Shown here: positions 1 through 8,357 of the stretch, piece by piece
How positions within the stretch are numbered: the stretch's first letter is position 1
Layout of the letters: each line of letters begins with the position of its first letter
Assembly (NCBI RefSeq): GCF_030549615.1
Contig: NZ_CP130832.1
Location: 3,224,001-3,288,000, forward strand
Direction: 5' to 3'
Source: Stenotrophomonas sp. 610A2
Lineage (GTDB): Bacteria; Pseudomonadota; Gammaproteobacteria; Xanthomonadales; Xanthomonadaceae
DNA: 64,000 nt
Made by a program: the position numbers and the translations under genes
Notes under the pieces: model-generated
The model's input: only the letters and a program-made list of their open reading frames with translations
What the model was told of the DNA's origin: nothing
The model's database searches: none

Positions 1-315
1 GATGCGATCTCCGGCTACCGCAGCCATGACTATCAGCTCGGTATTTTCGAGCGCAAGCTGGCACGCGGCCTGAGCGTTGCCGAGATCCTCACGGTCAACG
101 CTGCACCGGGTTACAGCGAACACCATGGCGGCGATGCACTGGACATCAGCTCACCCGGCGAGCCGCCGGCCGAGGAGTCCTTCGAGCTCACGTCAGGATT
201 CGCCTGGCTGCAACAGCATGCAGCGCGCTTCGGTTTCCACATGAGCTACCCGCGCGACAACCCGCACGGCATCGTCTACGAGCCGTGGCACTGGCGTTAT
301 CGCAGCGCCACGTAA
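1..315 (+). CDS. D-alanyl-D-alanine carboxypeptidase, VanY/M15B family (5' truncated by window edge)
   Basis: Partial gene: the reading frame is open from base 1 and stops with TAA at 313-315, so about 104 C-terminal residues are visible. Two zinc-site signatures of M15B peptidases are present: SEHHGGDALDI (the His and Asp ligands of the SxHxxGxAxD motif) and the C-terminal EPWHWRY with the third ligand His. This family trims the terminal D-Ala from peptidoglycan stem peptides in the periplasm. The start, signal peptide and upstream context are outside the window. Family assignment rests on the motifs; substrate is inferred. Confidence 0.85.
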   Translation, partial: DAISGYRSHDYQLGIFERKLARGLSVAEILTVNAAPGYSEHHGGDALDISSPGEPPAEESFELTSGFAWLQQHAARFGFHMSYPRDNPHGIVYEPWHWRYRSAT

Positions 316-317
316 TT

Positions 318-633
318 GCAGGAGCGGCGCTGGGTGGCCTCGGGCCATAAGCCGCGAAGCTGGTGGACTGTCCGATGGATTGCCTGCAAGGCCCCTGCCG
401 AGCATGGCTCGGCACTACCTGGCATACCTGCGACCTTACGGATCATGGACTTCGCGACTAATGCCGCTCCCACAATCTGGAGCGCGCCGCTGTTTGCAGG
501 AGCGGCGTAAGCCGCGAAGCTGATGAACTGTCCGATGCATTGCCTGCAAGGCCCTGCCGAGCATGGCTCGGCACTACCTGGCATAGCTGCGACCTTACGG
601 ATCGTGGGCTTCGCGGATTACGCCGCTCCTACA
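318..633. repeat. Directly duplicated composite REP block
   Basis: The 345-base gap 316-660 holds no credible gene. It consists of two similar composite units, 318-473 and 496-633. Each contains a GCAGGAGCGGCG...GCCGCGAAGCTG palindrome half, an inverted SMAG core (CTGCCGAGCATGGC...GCACTAC) and a closing TTCGCG...GCCGCTCC half. The first copy carries about 19 extra bases (CTGGGTGGCCTCGGGCCAT) inside its first REP arm. The pattern suggests a block duplication followed by divergence. Confidence 0.85.
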
Positions 634-660
634 AAAGCGCGGCACTGTCCACGTTGCTAC

Positions 661-1335
661 TCAATCCTGGGAACGATTGGTCTTCTGCTTCGGATCGGTG
701 CTGAAGTCAGCGATACGCCACAGGTACAGGCTGGCCCAGGTGCGGTACGGGCCCCAGCGCTCGCCGCGCTCGGTCAAGGCTTTGGGCGTGAGCATCGTCT
801 CGCCGCCATCCACGCGCTGCGCCCCTTTGCGGATGCCCAGGTCATCAATCGGCAGGATGTCGGGCCGACCCAGACGGAACATCAACATCATTTCCACGGT
901 CCAGCGACCGATACCGCGCACCGCTACCAGGGCATCGACGATGGCCTGATGATCCATCACCGACATCTGCCGCAGGCTCGGCAACTCACCCGCGCTTTCG
1001 CGGCGGGCAAGGTCGCGCAAGGCCAAGGCCTTGTTGCCGGATACGCCGCAGGCACGCAGCCCTGAATCATCGATCAGTTCAAGACTGGCTGCATGCAGGC
1101 GCTTGCTACCGATTGCAGTCTCCACCCGTCCAACTATGGTCGACGCGGCCTTGCCACTGAGCTGCTGGAACAGGATTGCCCGCGCCAGCGCATCGACCGG
1201 ATCAAACGAGCGCGCCCAGCCTTGCGGCGGCGGCAACGGACCAACGCGACGCATCCAGCTGGCCAGCCGCTTGTCCACCCGTTGCAGGTGCGCGTGCGCG
1301 GCATCGATATCGAAGCCGCGGCGATAGCGCGGCAT
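661..1335 (-). CDS. DNA-3-methyladenine glycosylase II-like protein (HhH-GPD family)
   Basis: 224 residues from an ATG at 1335. The family excises alkylated bases, starting base-excision repair. Visible signatures are QQLSGKAA (about 57-64), the helix-hairpin-helix VRGIGRWTVEMM (about 139-150) and PIDDLGIRKG (about 162-171), whose Asp corresponds to the catalytic Asp of AlkA-type enzymes. The length fits the short AlkA class that lacks the Ada/AraC domain. It lies 3 bases downstream of the DUF423 gene, so the two are probably cotranscribed. Exact lesion specificity cannot be read from sequence. Confidence 0.88.
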   Translation of the reverse strand: MPRYRRGFDIDAAHAHLQRVDKRLASWMRRVGPLPPPQGWARSFDPVDALARAILFQQLSGKAASTIVGRVETAIGSKRLHAASLELIDDSGLRACGVSGNKALALRDLARRESAGELPSLRQMSVMDHQAIVDALVAVRGIGRWTVEMMLMFRLGRPDILPIDDLGIRKGAQRVDGGETMLTPKALTERGERWGPYRTWASLYLWRIADFSTDPKQKTNRSQD

Positions 1336-1338
1336 GAC

Positions 1339-1710
1339 TCAACGCCGCAGGGCACTGAGTGCAAGCAGCACCCAACCGCCCATCAAGCTCATGCCGCCGG
1401 CCGGCGCCAGCGTCGTCGGCCACTGCATCAGCACATTGCCGACCAGGCTGCCGGAGAACAACAAGGTACCCAGCAGCAGCACATACAGCGCACAACGCCC
1501 CAGCGTATTTACCGAGGATGCCCCGAGCCCGACCAGCACCACGCCATGCCCGAACGCATACAGCGCTGCGGTGTTCAGATGCGACTGCGCCAATGCCTCG
1601 CTCACGCCGTGCGAGGCGTAGGCCGACAGACCAACCGCAGCCGCGGCCAACAGGCCACCACAGAACGCGAGAAACGAAGGCTTACGCGTCCGCCGTTCCA
1701 CTCCCAACAT
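1339..1710 (-). CDS. DUF423 family small membrane protein
   Basis: About 123 residues from ATG 1710, preceded by GGAGAG; a TTG at 1722 is an alternative start. It has four hydrophobic segments and DUF423-like signatures: the Ala/Ser-rich SAYASHGV near the start, LFSGSL in the middle and LAPAGG before the last helix. The family is inner-membrane and of unknown function. It sits between the terminator at 1750-1778 and the glycosylase gene, which it precedes by 3 bases. Confidence 0.8.
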   Translation of the reverse strand: MLGVERRTRKPSFLAFCGGLLAAAAVGLSAYASHGVSEALAQSHLNTAALYAFGHGVVLVGLGASSVNTLGRCALYVLLLGTLLFSGSLVGNVLMQWPTTLAPAGGMSLMGGWVLLALSALRR

Positions 1711-1749
1711 GTCGCTCTCCAATCAGTCCTGCAAACGCTGTCCATAAAA

Positions 1750-1778
1750 AAAACGCGCCGCTGGAAGCGGCGCGTTTT
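1750..1778 (-). terminator. Rho-independent terminator after the SRPBCC gene
   Basis: A perfect 12-bp stem (AAAACGCGCCGC with GCGGCGCGTTTT) and a 5-base loop, followed on the minus strand by a run of T residues (A-tract 1746-1753 on the plus strand). It separates the gene ending at 1810 from the DUF423/glycosylase pair. Confidence 0.9.
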
Positions 1779-1809
1779 CTTCGATCAGATCATCATCAAC
1801 AACCGATGA

Positions 1810-2949
1810 TTACTTGACCGCCCAGTAGAGGTCGTAGGAACCATCGGTGGTGAAGGCCTTGGCCACACCACCCTTCCACGACTCATACGGACGATCGACA
1901 ACTTCGTTACCGGTGGTGGTAGCCCATGCACGCAGGCCGTTACGGGCCAGGTCCAGGCCAGCCATGTGGCCGGTGTAGGAAGCAAATGCCGAACGGTGGG
2001 CCGGAGCATGCACGTAGGTCACCGGGTTGCCCGCGGGGATCTTGACGCTCAGCTCGGCGGCATCACCGGCAGCAACCGGTGCGGCAGCAACGGCCGGAGC
2101 AGCAGCTTCGCCGTCCTTCTTGTCGGCAGCCGGAGCAGCAGCGCTGCCCTTGCGAACCGGCAGAGCCACGTCGAAGGCGTACTTTTCAGCACCAAAATCG
2201 GTGGTGACGATGCGGACCGGACCAGCAGCAACCAGGCCATTGGCATCCATCGCACGCTTGATCCACTCCATGTTGTCGTCAATCGACTTCTGGATGGCAT
2301 CGTTGTTGCGATCGATGTTACCGGCGTTGACCACCAGCAGGTTCTCAGCCGGCACCTGGATGACCTTCAGGTCGACCAGCGGTGCTTCGGCAGCGGCGTA
2401 GTCAACGTTCGGCACCGAGGCCAGCATGTTGGCCATGCGCGACAGACCCAGCTTCAGGTCGTCACCGATGTGGCGGCTGACGTACAGGCCGGCATAACGA
2501 CCAAACAGGTCGAAACCGTACTTGACGCTGTAGTCCTGGGTGATCTTGACGTTGCGGTCGTTCTTGCCGGTCGGCTCGAGCGTGAACGAGGTCACCTTGT
2601 CGGTACCGCGGGTCGGGTCTTCGATGGCAATCACGACGCGCTTGTTCTTCTCGCTATCGGTGATTTCCCAGCTGCCCTGGCCCATGTCTTTGGAGGAATA
2701 GTCCATGCGGGCGCCCTTGCCGGCGTCCGGGCCGCTGAACTTCAGCTCCACGGCCTTGTCGCGCAGCACAAGCGGATTCCAATCCTTGAAGCGACGCAGG
2801 CTGTTGACCGTGTCATACACGATCGTCATCTTGCGGTTGGTTTCGATGCTTTCGGTAATGTGGCGCTCGCCCGGCAGACACACGCCAATGAGGACAAACA
2901 GGCCAGCCACGATCCCCAAGGCGATCAGGAACTCGATAATACGGGTCAT
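1810..2949 (-). CDS. Membrane-anchored SRPBCC (polyketide cyclase-like) protein
   Basis: 379 residues from an ATG at 2949. Residues about 5-24 form one hydrophobic membrane anchor. Residues about 30-180 resemble the SRPBCC/START-like ligand-binding fold (RFKDWNP, a GKGARMDY stretch, then alternating strands). The C-terminal half (about 190-379) contains an Ala/Lys-rich linker (PAADKKDGEAAAPA, about 277-290) and ends in a segment resembling GyrI/SOUL-type small-molecule binding domains, by pattern only. Such two-domain proteins are widespread in xanthomonads and uncharacterised. Single-gene transcription is suggested by the terminator downstream. Confidence 0.7.
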   Translation of the reverse strand: MTRIIEFLIALGIVAGLFVLIGVCLPGERHITESIETNRKMTIVYDTVNSLRRFKDWNPLVLRDKAVELKFSGPDAGKGARMDYSSKDMGQGSWEITDSEKNKRVVIAIEDPTRGTDKVTSFTLEPTGKNDRNVKITQDYSVKYGFDLFGRYAGLYVSRHIGDDLKLGLSRMANMLASVPNVDYAAAEAPLVDLKVIQVPAENLLVVNAGNIDRNNDAIQKSIDDNMEWIKRAMDANGLVAAGPVRIVTTDFGAEKYAFDVALPVRKGSAAAPAADKKDGEAAAPAVAAAPVAAGDAAELSVKIPAGNPVTYVHAPAHRSAFASYTGHMAGLDLARNGLRAWATTTGNEVVDRPYESWKGGVAKAFTTDGSYDLYWAVK

Positions 2950-3285
2950 TCAGGAGTCTCCGGGGCCGATCCCACGGCCGGGTTGATTGAAGCGAAGCCC
3001 CCATCCTATCAGGCTTTTCGCAGGTTGTTCACCACATTTGGCATACCGGTTTCCATTACCAGAATGCGCTATCTCATCGATGGACTGCAGGGTAGCGTAT
3101 CAACCACCAACCCTGCGCGCCTTCACCCGATAGCTGGGGCTGTATTTCGCCGTAGCCGGGCTATTTTCCACCGTCCAAGGTGTCCAGCACCAGTACTGCA
3201 GGCAACTTTTCGCGCATCGCCCGCCGCACGGGCGTGACCTGCGGAGCCGTATTCATGCGGACCGGGATGCGCCACAGCATGCGAC
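2950..3285. other. Intergenic region without a recognisable gene
   Basis: 336 bases between the SRPBCC gene start and the response-regulator stop. I see no supported coding frame, REP palindrome or strong terminator. It should contain the promoter of the SRPBCC gene and the 3' end of the two-component operon transcript. Confidence 0.6.
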
Positions 3286-3927
3286 TCAGACCAGTTGCAG
3301 CTCAAAGGCCTTGAGCACGGCACGGGTACGGTCGCGCACGCCCAGCTTGGAAAGGATGTTGGAAACGTGGTTCTTGATGGTGCCCTCGGCCACGCCCAGG
3401 GAGTTGGCGATCTCCTTGTTGGAGAAGCCGCTCGCCATCAGCCGCAGGATCTCGGTCTCGCGGTCGGTCAACGGGTCCGGCCGGTCCAGGCTGACGAACT
3501 CGTTGCGCATATGCTCCAGCCCGGACAGCAGGCGCTGGGTCACCGCCGGCTGCACCAGCGAGCCACCGTTGGCCACGGTACGGATGGCGCCCACCAGCTG
3601 TTCCAGGGTCACATCCTTGAGCAGATAGCCCTTGGCACCGGCCTTGAGCCCGGCCAATACCAGTTGGTCATCATCGAAGGTAGTCAGGATGATCGACGGC
3701 GGCAGCGTGCCGGCGCGGCTCAGCGTCTGCAGCGCTTCCAGCCCGGACATCACCGGCATGCGCATGTCCATCAGCACCACATCCGGCTGCACCTGCGGAA
3801 TCATCTCCACCGCCTGGCGGCCGTCGATGGCCTCGGCCACCACTTCAATGCCGTCATCCAGCGCCAGCAGCGAACGGATGCCCTGCCGGACCAGGGTTTG
3901 GTCGTCGACCAGACAGACACGGATCAT
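3286..3927 (-). CDS. Response regulator, NarL/FixJ family (LuxR-type HTH)
   Basis: 213 residues. The ATG at 3927 is chosen because AAGGAG lies 8 bases upstream; it shares one base with the TGA stop of the kinase gene (TTG 3930 is an alternative). The receiver domain (1-120) shows DD at 8-9, phospho-acceptor Asp54 in LMDMRMP and the switch Lys in YLLKDV. The C-terminal LuxR-type HTH has LTDRETEILRLMASGFSNKE and GTIKNHVSNILSKL. It should be phosphorylated by the adjacent histidine kinase and act as a transcription factor; targets are unknown. Confidence 0.92.
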   Translation of the reverse strand: MIRVCLVDDQTLVRQGIRSLLALDDGIEVVAEAIDGRQAVEMIPQVQPDVVLMDMRMPVMSGLEALQTLSRAGTLPPSIILTTFDDDQLVLAGLKAGAKGYLLKDVTLEQLVGAIRTVANGGSLVQPAVTQRLLSGLEHMRNEFVSLDRPDPLTDRETEILRLMASGFSNKEIANSLGVAEGTIKNHVSNILSKLGVRDRTRAVLKAFELQLV

Positions 3928-5126
3928 CAATTCACTCCTTGCGGCCCCGAGGCCAACATCATATTGGTAACCAGTGGCAGGCTGGCGCGAAGCCGGAAGC
4001 CCTCACCGCTCCGTGCCGACACATCCAGCACACCCCCATACTGCGCCAACCGCTCGCGCATGCCACGCAGGCCGTTGCCCGGCATTATTTCCTCGAAATC
4101 ACCGCCGATGCCGTCATCGTGCGCGCTGATGACCACCTGCGCCGCATCCCGCTCCACGTTGATCCACAAATTACGGGCGCCGGCATGGCGCACCGCATTG
4201 GTGATGATCTCCTGCGTACAGCGCAGCAACACATGGGCACGCTCAGGGTCTTCGACACTGAACGGGTCGTCGATCTGCAGGTGGATATCCAGCGAAGGCA
4301 CCCGTTCGGTCAATGGCCGCAGGGCAGCCGCCAGATCGATCGCCCCGCTCTCGCGCAGCTGGCTGACCGCCTCGCGCACGTCGGTCAGCAGCAGCTTTGC
4401 CAGGGTATGCGCCTGCCGCACATGCTCCTGCGCCTGGCCCTCGGTGATATGCCCTGCCACTTCCAGGTTCAGGCTCAGCGCCGTCAGGTGATGACCCAAC
4501 AGGTCATGCAGTTCGCGGGAAATACGGGTGCGCTCGTTGACCCGGGCGCTCTCGGCCAGCAGCAGGCGGGTGGCGCGCAGTTCGGCGTTCAAGCGCCGCT
4601 GCTCCTCCCGCGCCTGGGTCTGCTGCCGGGCCACCAGGCTCGTGACAAAGATGAACATCGAGAAACCGCCGTACAGCAGCGACTGCAGCAGCGCCTCGAA
4701 CAGGGGCAGGCCCAGGATCAGGTTATAGACCGGCAACACCGCCAACTGGCTCAGCACCAGCCAGATCACGCCCACCCAGCGGCTCAGCAGCCACGGGATG
4801 ACCCCGGCCGCGACCATCATCAGGATGCTGCCCAGGCCGGTGGCCGACAGATAGCTGACCACCAGCGCCGAAACCGTCAGCAGCAGCAGCGCCAGCCGGT
4901 CGTACCAGCTGGTGTGGCCGGCGGCATTGAGCCCACGGGTCAGCCAGAAGTAGCAGCCGCCGAAGGTCAGGTAGGCCACGAACAGCCAGATCGCCTCGCC
5001 GGCGGCCGGCTGCAGCACGCCCTCCTCCGGTGCGTACTGGGTATAGACCAGGGGCAGGCTGACCAGGGCCCAGGTAAACAGGCCGGCCAGGCGGAGGACT
5101 CGGGTGTGGCTGAGGTATCCCAACAT
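3927..5126 (-). CDS. Sensor histidine kinase, DesK/NarX-like (HisKA_3)
   Basis: 399 residues from ATG 5126; longer in-frame starts would overlap the divergent promoter region. About five to six membrane helices fill residues 10-165, then a short coiled linker and the HisKA_3 dimerisation domain with RISRELHDLLGHHLTAL (phospho-acceptor His207). The C-terminal HATPase_c domain has a conserved QEIITNAVRHAGA N-box and DDGIGG and GNGLRGMRERL G-boxes. There is no large periplasmic sensor domain, so the signal is probably perceived in the membrane, as in DesK. Its stop overlaps the response regulator start. Confidence 0.92.
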   Translation of the reverse strand: MLGYLSHTRVLRLAGLFTWALVSLPLVYTQYAPEEGVLQPAAGEAIWLFVAYLTFGGCYFWLTRGLNAAGHTSWYDRLALLLLTVSALVVSYLSATGLGSILMMVAAGVIPWLLSRWVGVIWLVLSQLAVLPVYNLILGLPLFEALLQSLLYGGFSMFIFVTSLVARQQTQAREEQRRLNAELRATRLLLAESARVNERTRISRELHDLLGHHLTALSLNLEVAGHITEGQAQEHVRQAHTLAKLLLTDVREAVSQLRESGAIDLAAALRPLTERVPSLDIHLQIDDPFSVEDPERAHVLLRCTQEIITNAVRHAGARNLWINVERDAAQVVISAHDDGIGGDFEEIMPGNGLRGMRERLAQYGGVLDVSARSGEGFRLRASLPLVTNMMLASGPQGVN

Positions 5127-5275
5127 CCGTGCATGGTAAGGACCCGGCAGCCCCGGCGCCCTCCCTCGGAAGTCATGCATGGCAAGCATCGCGTGCGGCT
5201 CGCCGGGCTCGTGCCACCCATGCGATAATCGCGCCACAGCCCACTGGGCCGACCGCGATACCCCACGGAGTCACA

Positions 5276-5866
5276 ATGTCGATTGTTATCCGCGACGTGC
5301 GCGAGCACGAGCTCGATTCCGTCCTGGCACTGAACAACAACGCTGGTCTTGCGATTCTTCCGCTGGATGCAGCCAAGCTCCGCCGTTTCTATGAAACCGC
5401 CGAATACTTCCGGGTTGCCGAACGCGACGGCAACATGGCCGGTTTTCTGGTCGGCTACGGCAGCAACAGTGCCCATGACAGCTGCAATTTCGCCTGGTTC
5501 CAGCAGCGCTACCCCAGCTTTTTCTACATCGACCGCATCGTGGTGGCCAGCCGCCGCCGTGGCGGTGGTGTCGGCCGCGCGTTCTATGCCGATGCCCAGA
5601 GTTACGCTGAGCTGCGCTACCCGCAGATGGCCTGCGAGGTCTTCCTCGACCACGGCGCAGATGCTGCCCTGCTGTTCCATGGCAGCTTCGGCTTCCGCGA
5701 GGTCGGCCAGAACACCATGCCCTCGGTCGATGTGCGGGCCAGCATGCTGCTCAAGGATCTGTGCAGCTACGAGTGGGTAAAAGAGACCTATGGCGACAAC
5801 CTGCCCGACCTTCCGTGGGTAGGCAACACACGCCGGCTGCTGCAACAGCGGCCGACCGGAACCTAA
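5276..5866 (+). CDS. GNAT family N-acetyltransferase
   Basis: 196 residues from ATG 5276, preceded by GGAG. The acetyl-CoA binding region is visible as IDRIVVASRRRGGGVGRAFY, matching the R/QxxGxG/A loop of GNAT enzymes, followed by CEVFLDHGADAALLFHGSFGF. It lies one base upstream of minC in the same orientation, so it is probably cotranscribed with minCDE. The acyl acceptor is unknown. Confidence 0.82.
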   Translation: MSIVIRDVREHELDSVLALNNNAGLAILPLDAAKLRRFYETAEYFRVAERDGNMAGFLVGYGSNSAHDSCNFAWFQQRYPSFFYIDRIVVASRRRGGGVGRAFYADAQSYAELRYPQMACEVFLDHGADAALLFHGSFGFREVGQNTMPSVDVRASMLLKDLCSYEWVKETYGDNLPDLPWVGNTRRLLQQRPTGT

Positions 5867-5867
5867 G

Positions 5868-6647
5868 ATGGCAGTGAATTTGGATTACGAACAGGCTGGT
5901 GAACTGAAAATCGGGCAGGTAGGCATCGCCAACCTGCGCATCCGCACCCTCGACGTGGAGCGCCTTGCCCAGGAAATGCGCGAGCGCGTTGCACGTGCAC
6001 CCAAGTTGTTTGGCCGCGCAGCGGTGATCCTGGACTTCGGCGGTTTGAGCCAACTGCCGGACCTGGCCACTGCACAAAGCCTGGTCAATGGCCTGCGCGA
6101 CGCCGGTGTACTGCCGGTCGCCCTGGCCTACGGCAGCAGCGAAACAGAGACCCTGTCGCAGCAGCTTGGCCTGCCGGTACTGGCCAAGTTCCGTGCCCAG
6201 TACGAACCCGTCGAAGCCGAACCGGCGCCGGCCGCCGCCCCCACCGCCAAGCAAGGCAAGCGCGCCGCCGCCGCGACGGCAACCCCTGCTGCACAGCCCG
6301 CTGATGGCGCTGCACCACAGCCCGGCAAGATGCAGCTGACCACGGTGCGCTCGGGCCAGCAGCTGTACGCCGAGAACTGCGACCTGACCGTACTCTCAAC
6401 GGTTGGTGCCGGCGCCGAGGTCATCGCCGACGGCAGCATCCATATCTACGGTACGCTGCGTGGCCGCGCATTGGCCGGAGCCCAGGGCAATACCAGCGCA
6501 CGCATTTTCTGTCGCGACTTCCACGCTGAACTGGTCGCGATTGCAGGACGGTATAAGGTACTGGACGATATTCCGGACAATCTGCGCGGCAAGGCCGTGC
6601 AGGTATGGCTGGAACAGGACCAGATCATGATTGCTGCGCTGGATTGA
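5868..6647 (+). CDS. minC: Septum site-determining protein MinC
   Basis: 259 residues. The N-terminal domain (1-115) contains LKIGQVGIANLRIRTLD and the AVILDFGGL strand, followed by a Pro/Ala/Lys-rich linker (about 120-155). The C-terminal beta-helix domain has VRSGQQLYAENCDLTVL and GSIHIYGTLRGRALAG, the surface known to bind MinD. MinC inhibits FtsZ polymerisation away from midcell. It is first in the minCDE order, 32 bases before minD. Confidence 0.97.
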   Translation: MAVNLDYEQAGELKIGQVGIANLRIRTLDVERLAQEMRERVARAPKLFGRAAVILDFGGLSQLPDLATAQSLVNGLRDAGVLPVALAYGSSETETLSQQLGLPVLAKFRAQYEPVEAEPAPAAAPTAKQGKRAAAATATPAAQPADGAAPQPGKMQLTTVRSGQQLYAENCDLTVLSTVGAGAEVIADGSIHIYGTLRGRALAGAQGNTSARIFCRDFHAELVAIAGRYKVLDDIPDNLRGKAVQVWLEQDQIMIAALD

Positions 6648-6679
6648 CGCAGCTCACAACGACATTCAGGAGAGATCCT

Positions 6680-7489
6680 TTGGCTGAAATCATCGTAGTC
6701 ACCTCCGGCAAGGGCGGCGTCGGCAAGACCACCTCCAGTGCCAGCATCGCCTGCGGCATCGCGCGGCGCGGCAAGAAAGTTGCCGTCATCGACTTCGACG
6801 TCGGCCTGCGCAACCTTGACCTGATCATGGGCTGCGAGCGCCGCGTGGTATACGACTTCGTCAACGTCGTCCACGGTGAGGCCACGCTGAAGCAGGCACT
6901 GATCAAGGACAAGCGCTTCGACAACCTGTACGTGCTGGCCGCCTCGCAGACCCGCGACAAGGACGCACTGAACAAGGAAGGCGTGGAAAAGGTCCTCAAG
7001 GACCTGGCCGCCGACGGTTTCGACTACATCATCTGTGACTCCCCGGCCGGCATCGAGAAGGGTGCGTTCCTGGCGATGTACTTCGCCGACCGCGCCGTTG
7101 TCGTGGTCAATCCGGAAGTCTCTTCGGTACGCGACTCGGACCGCATCATCGGCCTGCTCGACTCCAAGACCGCCAACGCCGAAGCCGGCAAGGCCGTGCC
7201 GGCCTACCTGCTGCTGACCCGTTACAGCCCGGTCCGCGTCGAAAGCGGCGAGATGCTGAGCATCACCGACGTGGAAGAAGTGCTGGGGCTCAAGGCCATC
7301 GGCGTCATTCCCGAATCCGGCGACGTGCTCAACGCCTCCAACAAGGGCGAGCCGGTCATCCTGGATGCCGAGTCGCCGGCCGGCCAGGCCTACGAAGACG
7401 CCGTTGGCCGCATCCTGGGTGAAGAGCGCCCGATGCGTTTCACCACCGTGGAGAAGAAGGGCTTCTTCAGCAAGTTGTTTGGAGGATAA
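6680..7489 (+). CDS. minD: Septum site-determining ATPase MinD
   Basis: 269 residues from a TTG start at 6680, preceded by AGGAGAG; no suitable ATG exists, and the length equals the MinD norm. The deviant Walker A motif [10 protein letters not shown] is at 9-18, followed by [18 protein letters not shown] and CDSPAGIE (Walker B). The C-terminus ends in a short amphipathic helix ([11 protein letters not shown]) for membrane binding. MinD recruits MinC to the membrane and oscillates under MinE control. Confidence 0.97.
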   Translation: MAEIIVVTSGKGGVGKTTSSASIACGIARRGKKVAVIDFDVGLRNLDLIMGCERRVVYDFVNVVHGEATLKQALIKDKRFDNLYVLAASQTRDKDALNKEGVEKVLKDLAADGFDYIICDSPAGIEKGAFLAMYFADRAVVVVNPEVSSVRDSDRIIGLLDSKTANAEAGKAVPAYLLLTRYSPVRVESGEMLSITDVEEVLGLKAIGVIPESGDVLNASNKGEPVILDAESPAGQAYEDAVGRILGEERPMRFTTVEKKGFFSKLFGG

Positions 7490-7491
7490 GC

Positions 7492-7743
7492 ATGGGACTG
7501 CTCGACTTCCTGAGACAGAAGAAGACGACCGCCGAAACGGCGAAGAACCGCCTGCAGATCATCATCGCGCAGGAACGCAGCACCCGTGGTGGCCCGGACT
7601 ACCTGCCGCTGCTGCAGCGCGAACTGCTGGAAGTGATCAAGAAGTACGTCAACATCGACGCCGACGCGGTCAAGGTGGACCTGGTCAAGGATGGCGCCAA
7701 CGACGTGCTCGACATTTCCGTGGCCCTGCCCGACGACAAGTGA
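7492..7743 (+). CDS. minE: Cell division topological specificity factor MinE
   Basis: 83 residues, two bases after the minD stop. The N-terminal membrane-targeting helix is [11 protein letters not shown]. The anti-MinCD region has [15 protein letters not shown], and the C-terminal dimerisation part [13 protein letters not shown] is intact. MinE stimulates MinD ATPase and confines the MinCD inhibitor to the poles. Confidence 0.97.
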   Translation: MGLLDFLRQKKTTAETAKNRLQIIIAQERSTRGGPDYLPLLQRELLEVIKKYVNIDADAVKVDLVKDGANDVLDISVALPDDK

Positions 7744-7749
7744 TGACAG

Positions 7750-7771
7750 CCCGGCGGCCACGGCCGCCGGG
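7750..7771 (+). other. GC-rich hairpin after minE
   Basis: A 9-bp perfect stem (CCCGGCGGC with GCCGCCGGG) lies just past the minE stop and just before the HEXXH gene. It lacks a T-tract, so it may attenuate, stabilise the minE message or be incidental, rather than fully terminate. Confidence 0.5.
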
Positions 7772-7783
7772 ACTCCAGTGCCC

Positions 7784-8272
7784 GTGAACGAACACCCTGC
7801 CAAGGAACCAACCCAGCCCGTGCTGTGCGTTGGCGATATCCAGTGGACCGACGCTGCGGACCTGCTCGCACGCCACGGCCTGCGCCTGAACCACGTCGCC
7901 GCCGGCGAGAAGATTCCCGGCAGCTACTGGGGCGAGCCCGAAGCCGGCATCATCGCCTGCGACGTCTACGTGCGCGACGACACGCCTGTGCATTCGATGC
8001 TGCACGAATCCTGCCACCTGATCGTGCTGCCGCCCGAGCGCCGTGCCCAGGTGCATACCGACGCCACCGACTCTGTCCCCGAGGAAGACGCCACCTGCTA
8101 CCTGCAGATCGTGCTGGCCGGGCAACTGCCGGGCGTAGGCAGCGCGCGACTGATGGCCGACATGGACAGCTGGGGCTACACCTACCGGCTGGGCTCGACC
8201 CAGGCCTGGTTTGAGCAGGATGCCGAGGATGCCAAGCGTTGGCTGATAGAGCGCGAGTTGATAACACCGTGA
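7784..8272 (+). CDS. Small putative zinc-binding protein with HEXXH motif (ImmA/IrrE-like arrangement)
   Basis: About 162 residues if started at GTG 7784; GTG 7778 is in the same frame, and longer starts would overlap minE. The protein has a zincin signature HESCH (His74, Glu75, His78) in VHSMLHESCHLIVLPPE and an acidic pair at 100-101 in VPEEDATCYLQIVLAGQLPG. This spacing is reminiscent of the HExxH...E plus ExxAN-helix layout of ImmA/IrrE proteins. There is no signal peptide. Function is unknown; a metallopeptidase or metal-binding role is inference from one motif. It follows minE, but a hairpin intervenes. Confidence 0.6.
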   Translation: MNEHPAKEPTQPVLCVGDIQWTDAADLLARHGLRLNHVAAGEKIPGSYWGEPEAGIIACDVYVRDDTPVHSMLHESCHLIVLPPERRAQVHTDATDSVPEEDATCYLQIVLAGQLPGVGSARLMADMDSWGYTYRLGSTQAWFEQDAEDAKRWLIERELITP

Positions 8273-8276
8273 GCCT

Positions 8277-8300
8277 GTAGTGCCGAGCCATGCTCGGCAG
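8277..8300 (+). repeat. Single SMAG (GTAG) REP element
   Basis: One copy of the GTAGTGCCGAGC...GCTCGGCAG palindrome, a few bases after the stop of the HEXXH gene. The GCTCGGCA arm pairs with TGCCGAGC. Confidence 0.9.
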
Positions 8301-8357
8301 AAGCCTTCCCGGTAAAGCCACAGCGCAGCATGGCGGCGATCTACAGGTGAAGCGCTC

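Noticed and set aside
1..1800. Long overlapping open frames on the opposite strand of the glycosylase and DUF423 genes
   Set aside because: They are rich in Arg/Pro, lack family features and mirror high-GC codon bias of the real genes.
3939..5228. Gln/His-rich frame opposite the DesK-type kinase
   Set aside because: Composition is typical of antisense of a high-GC coding region; no domain is visible.
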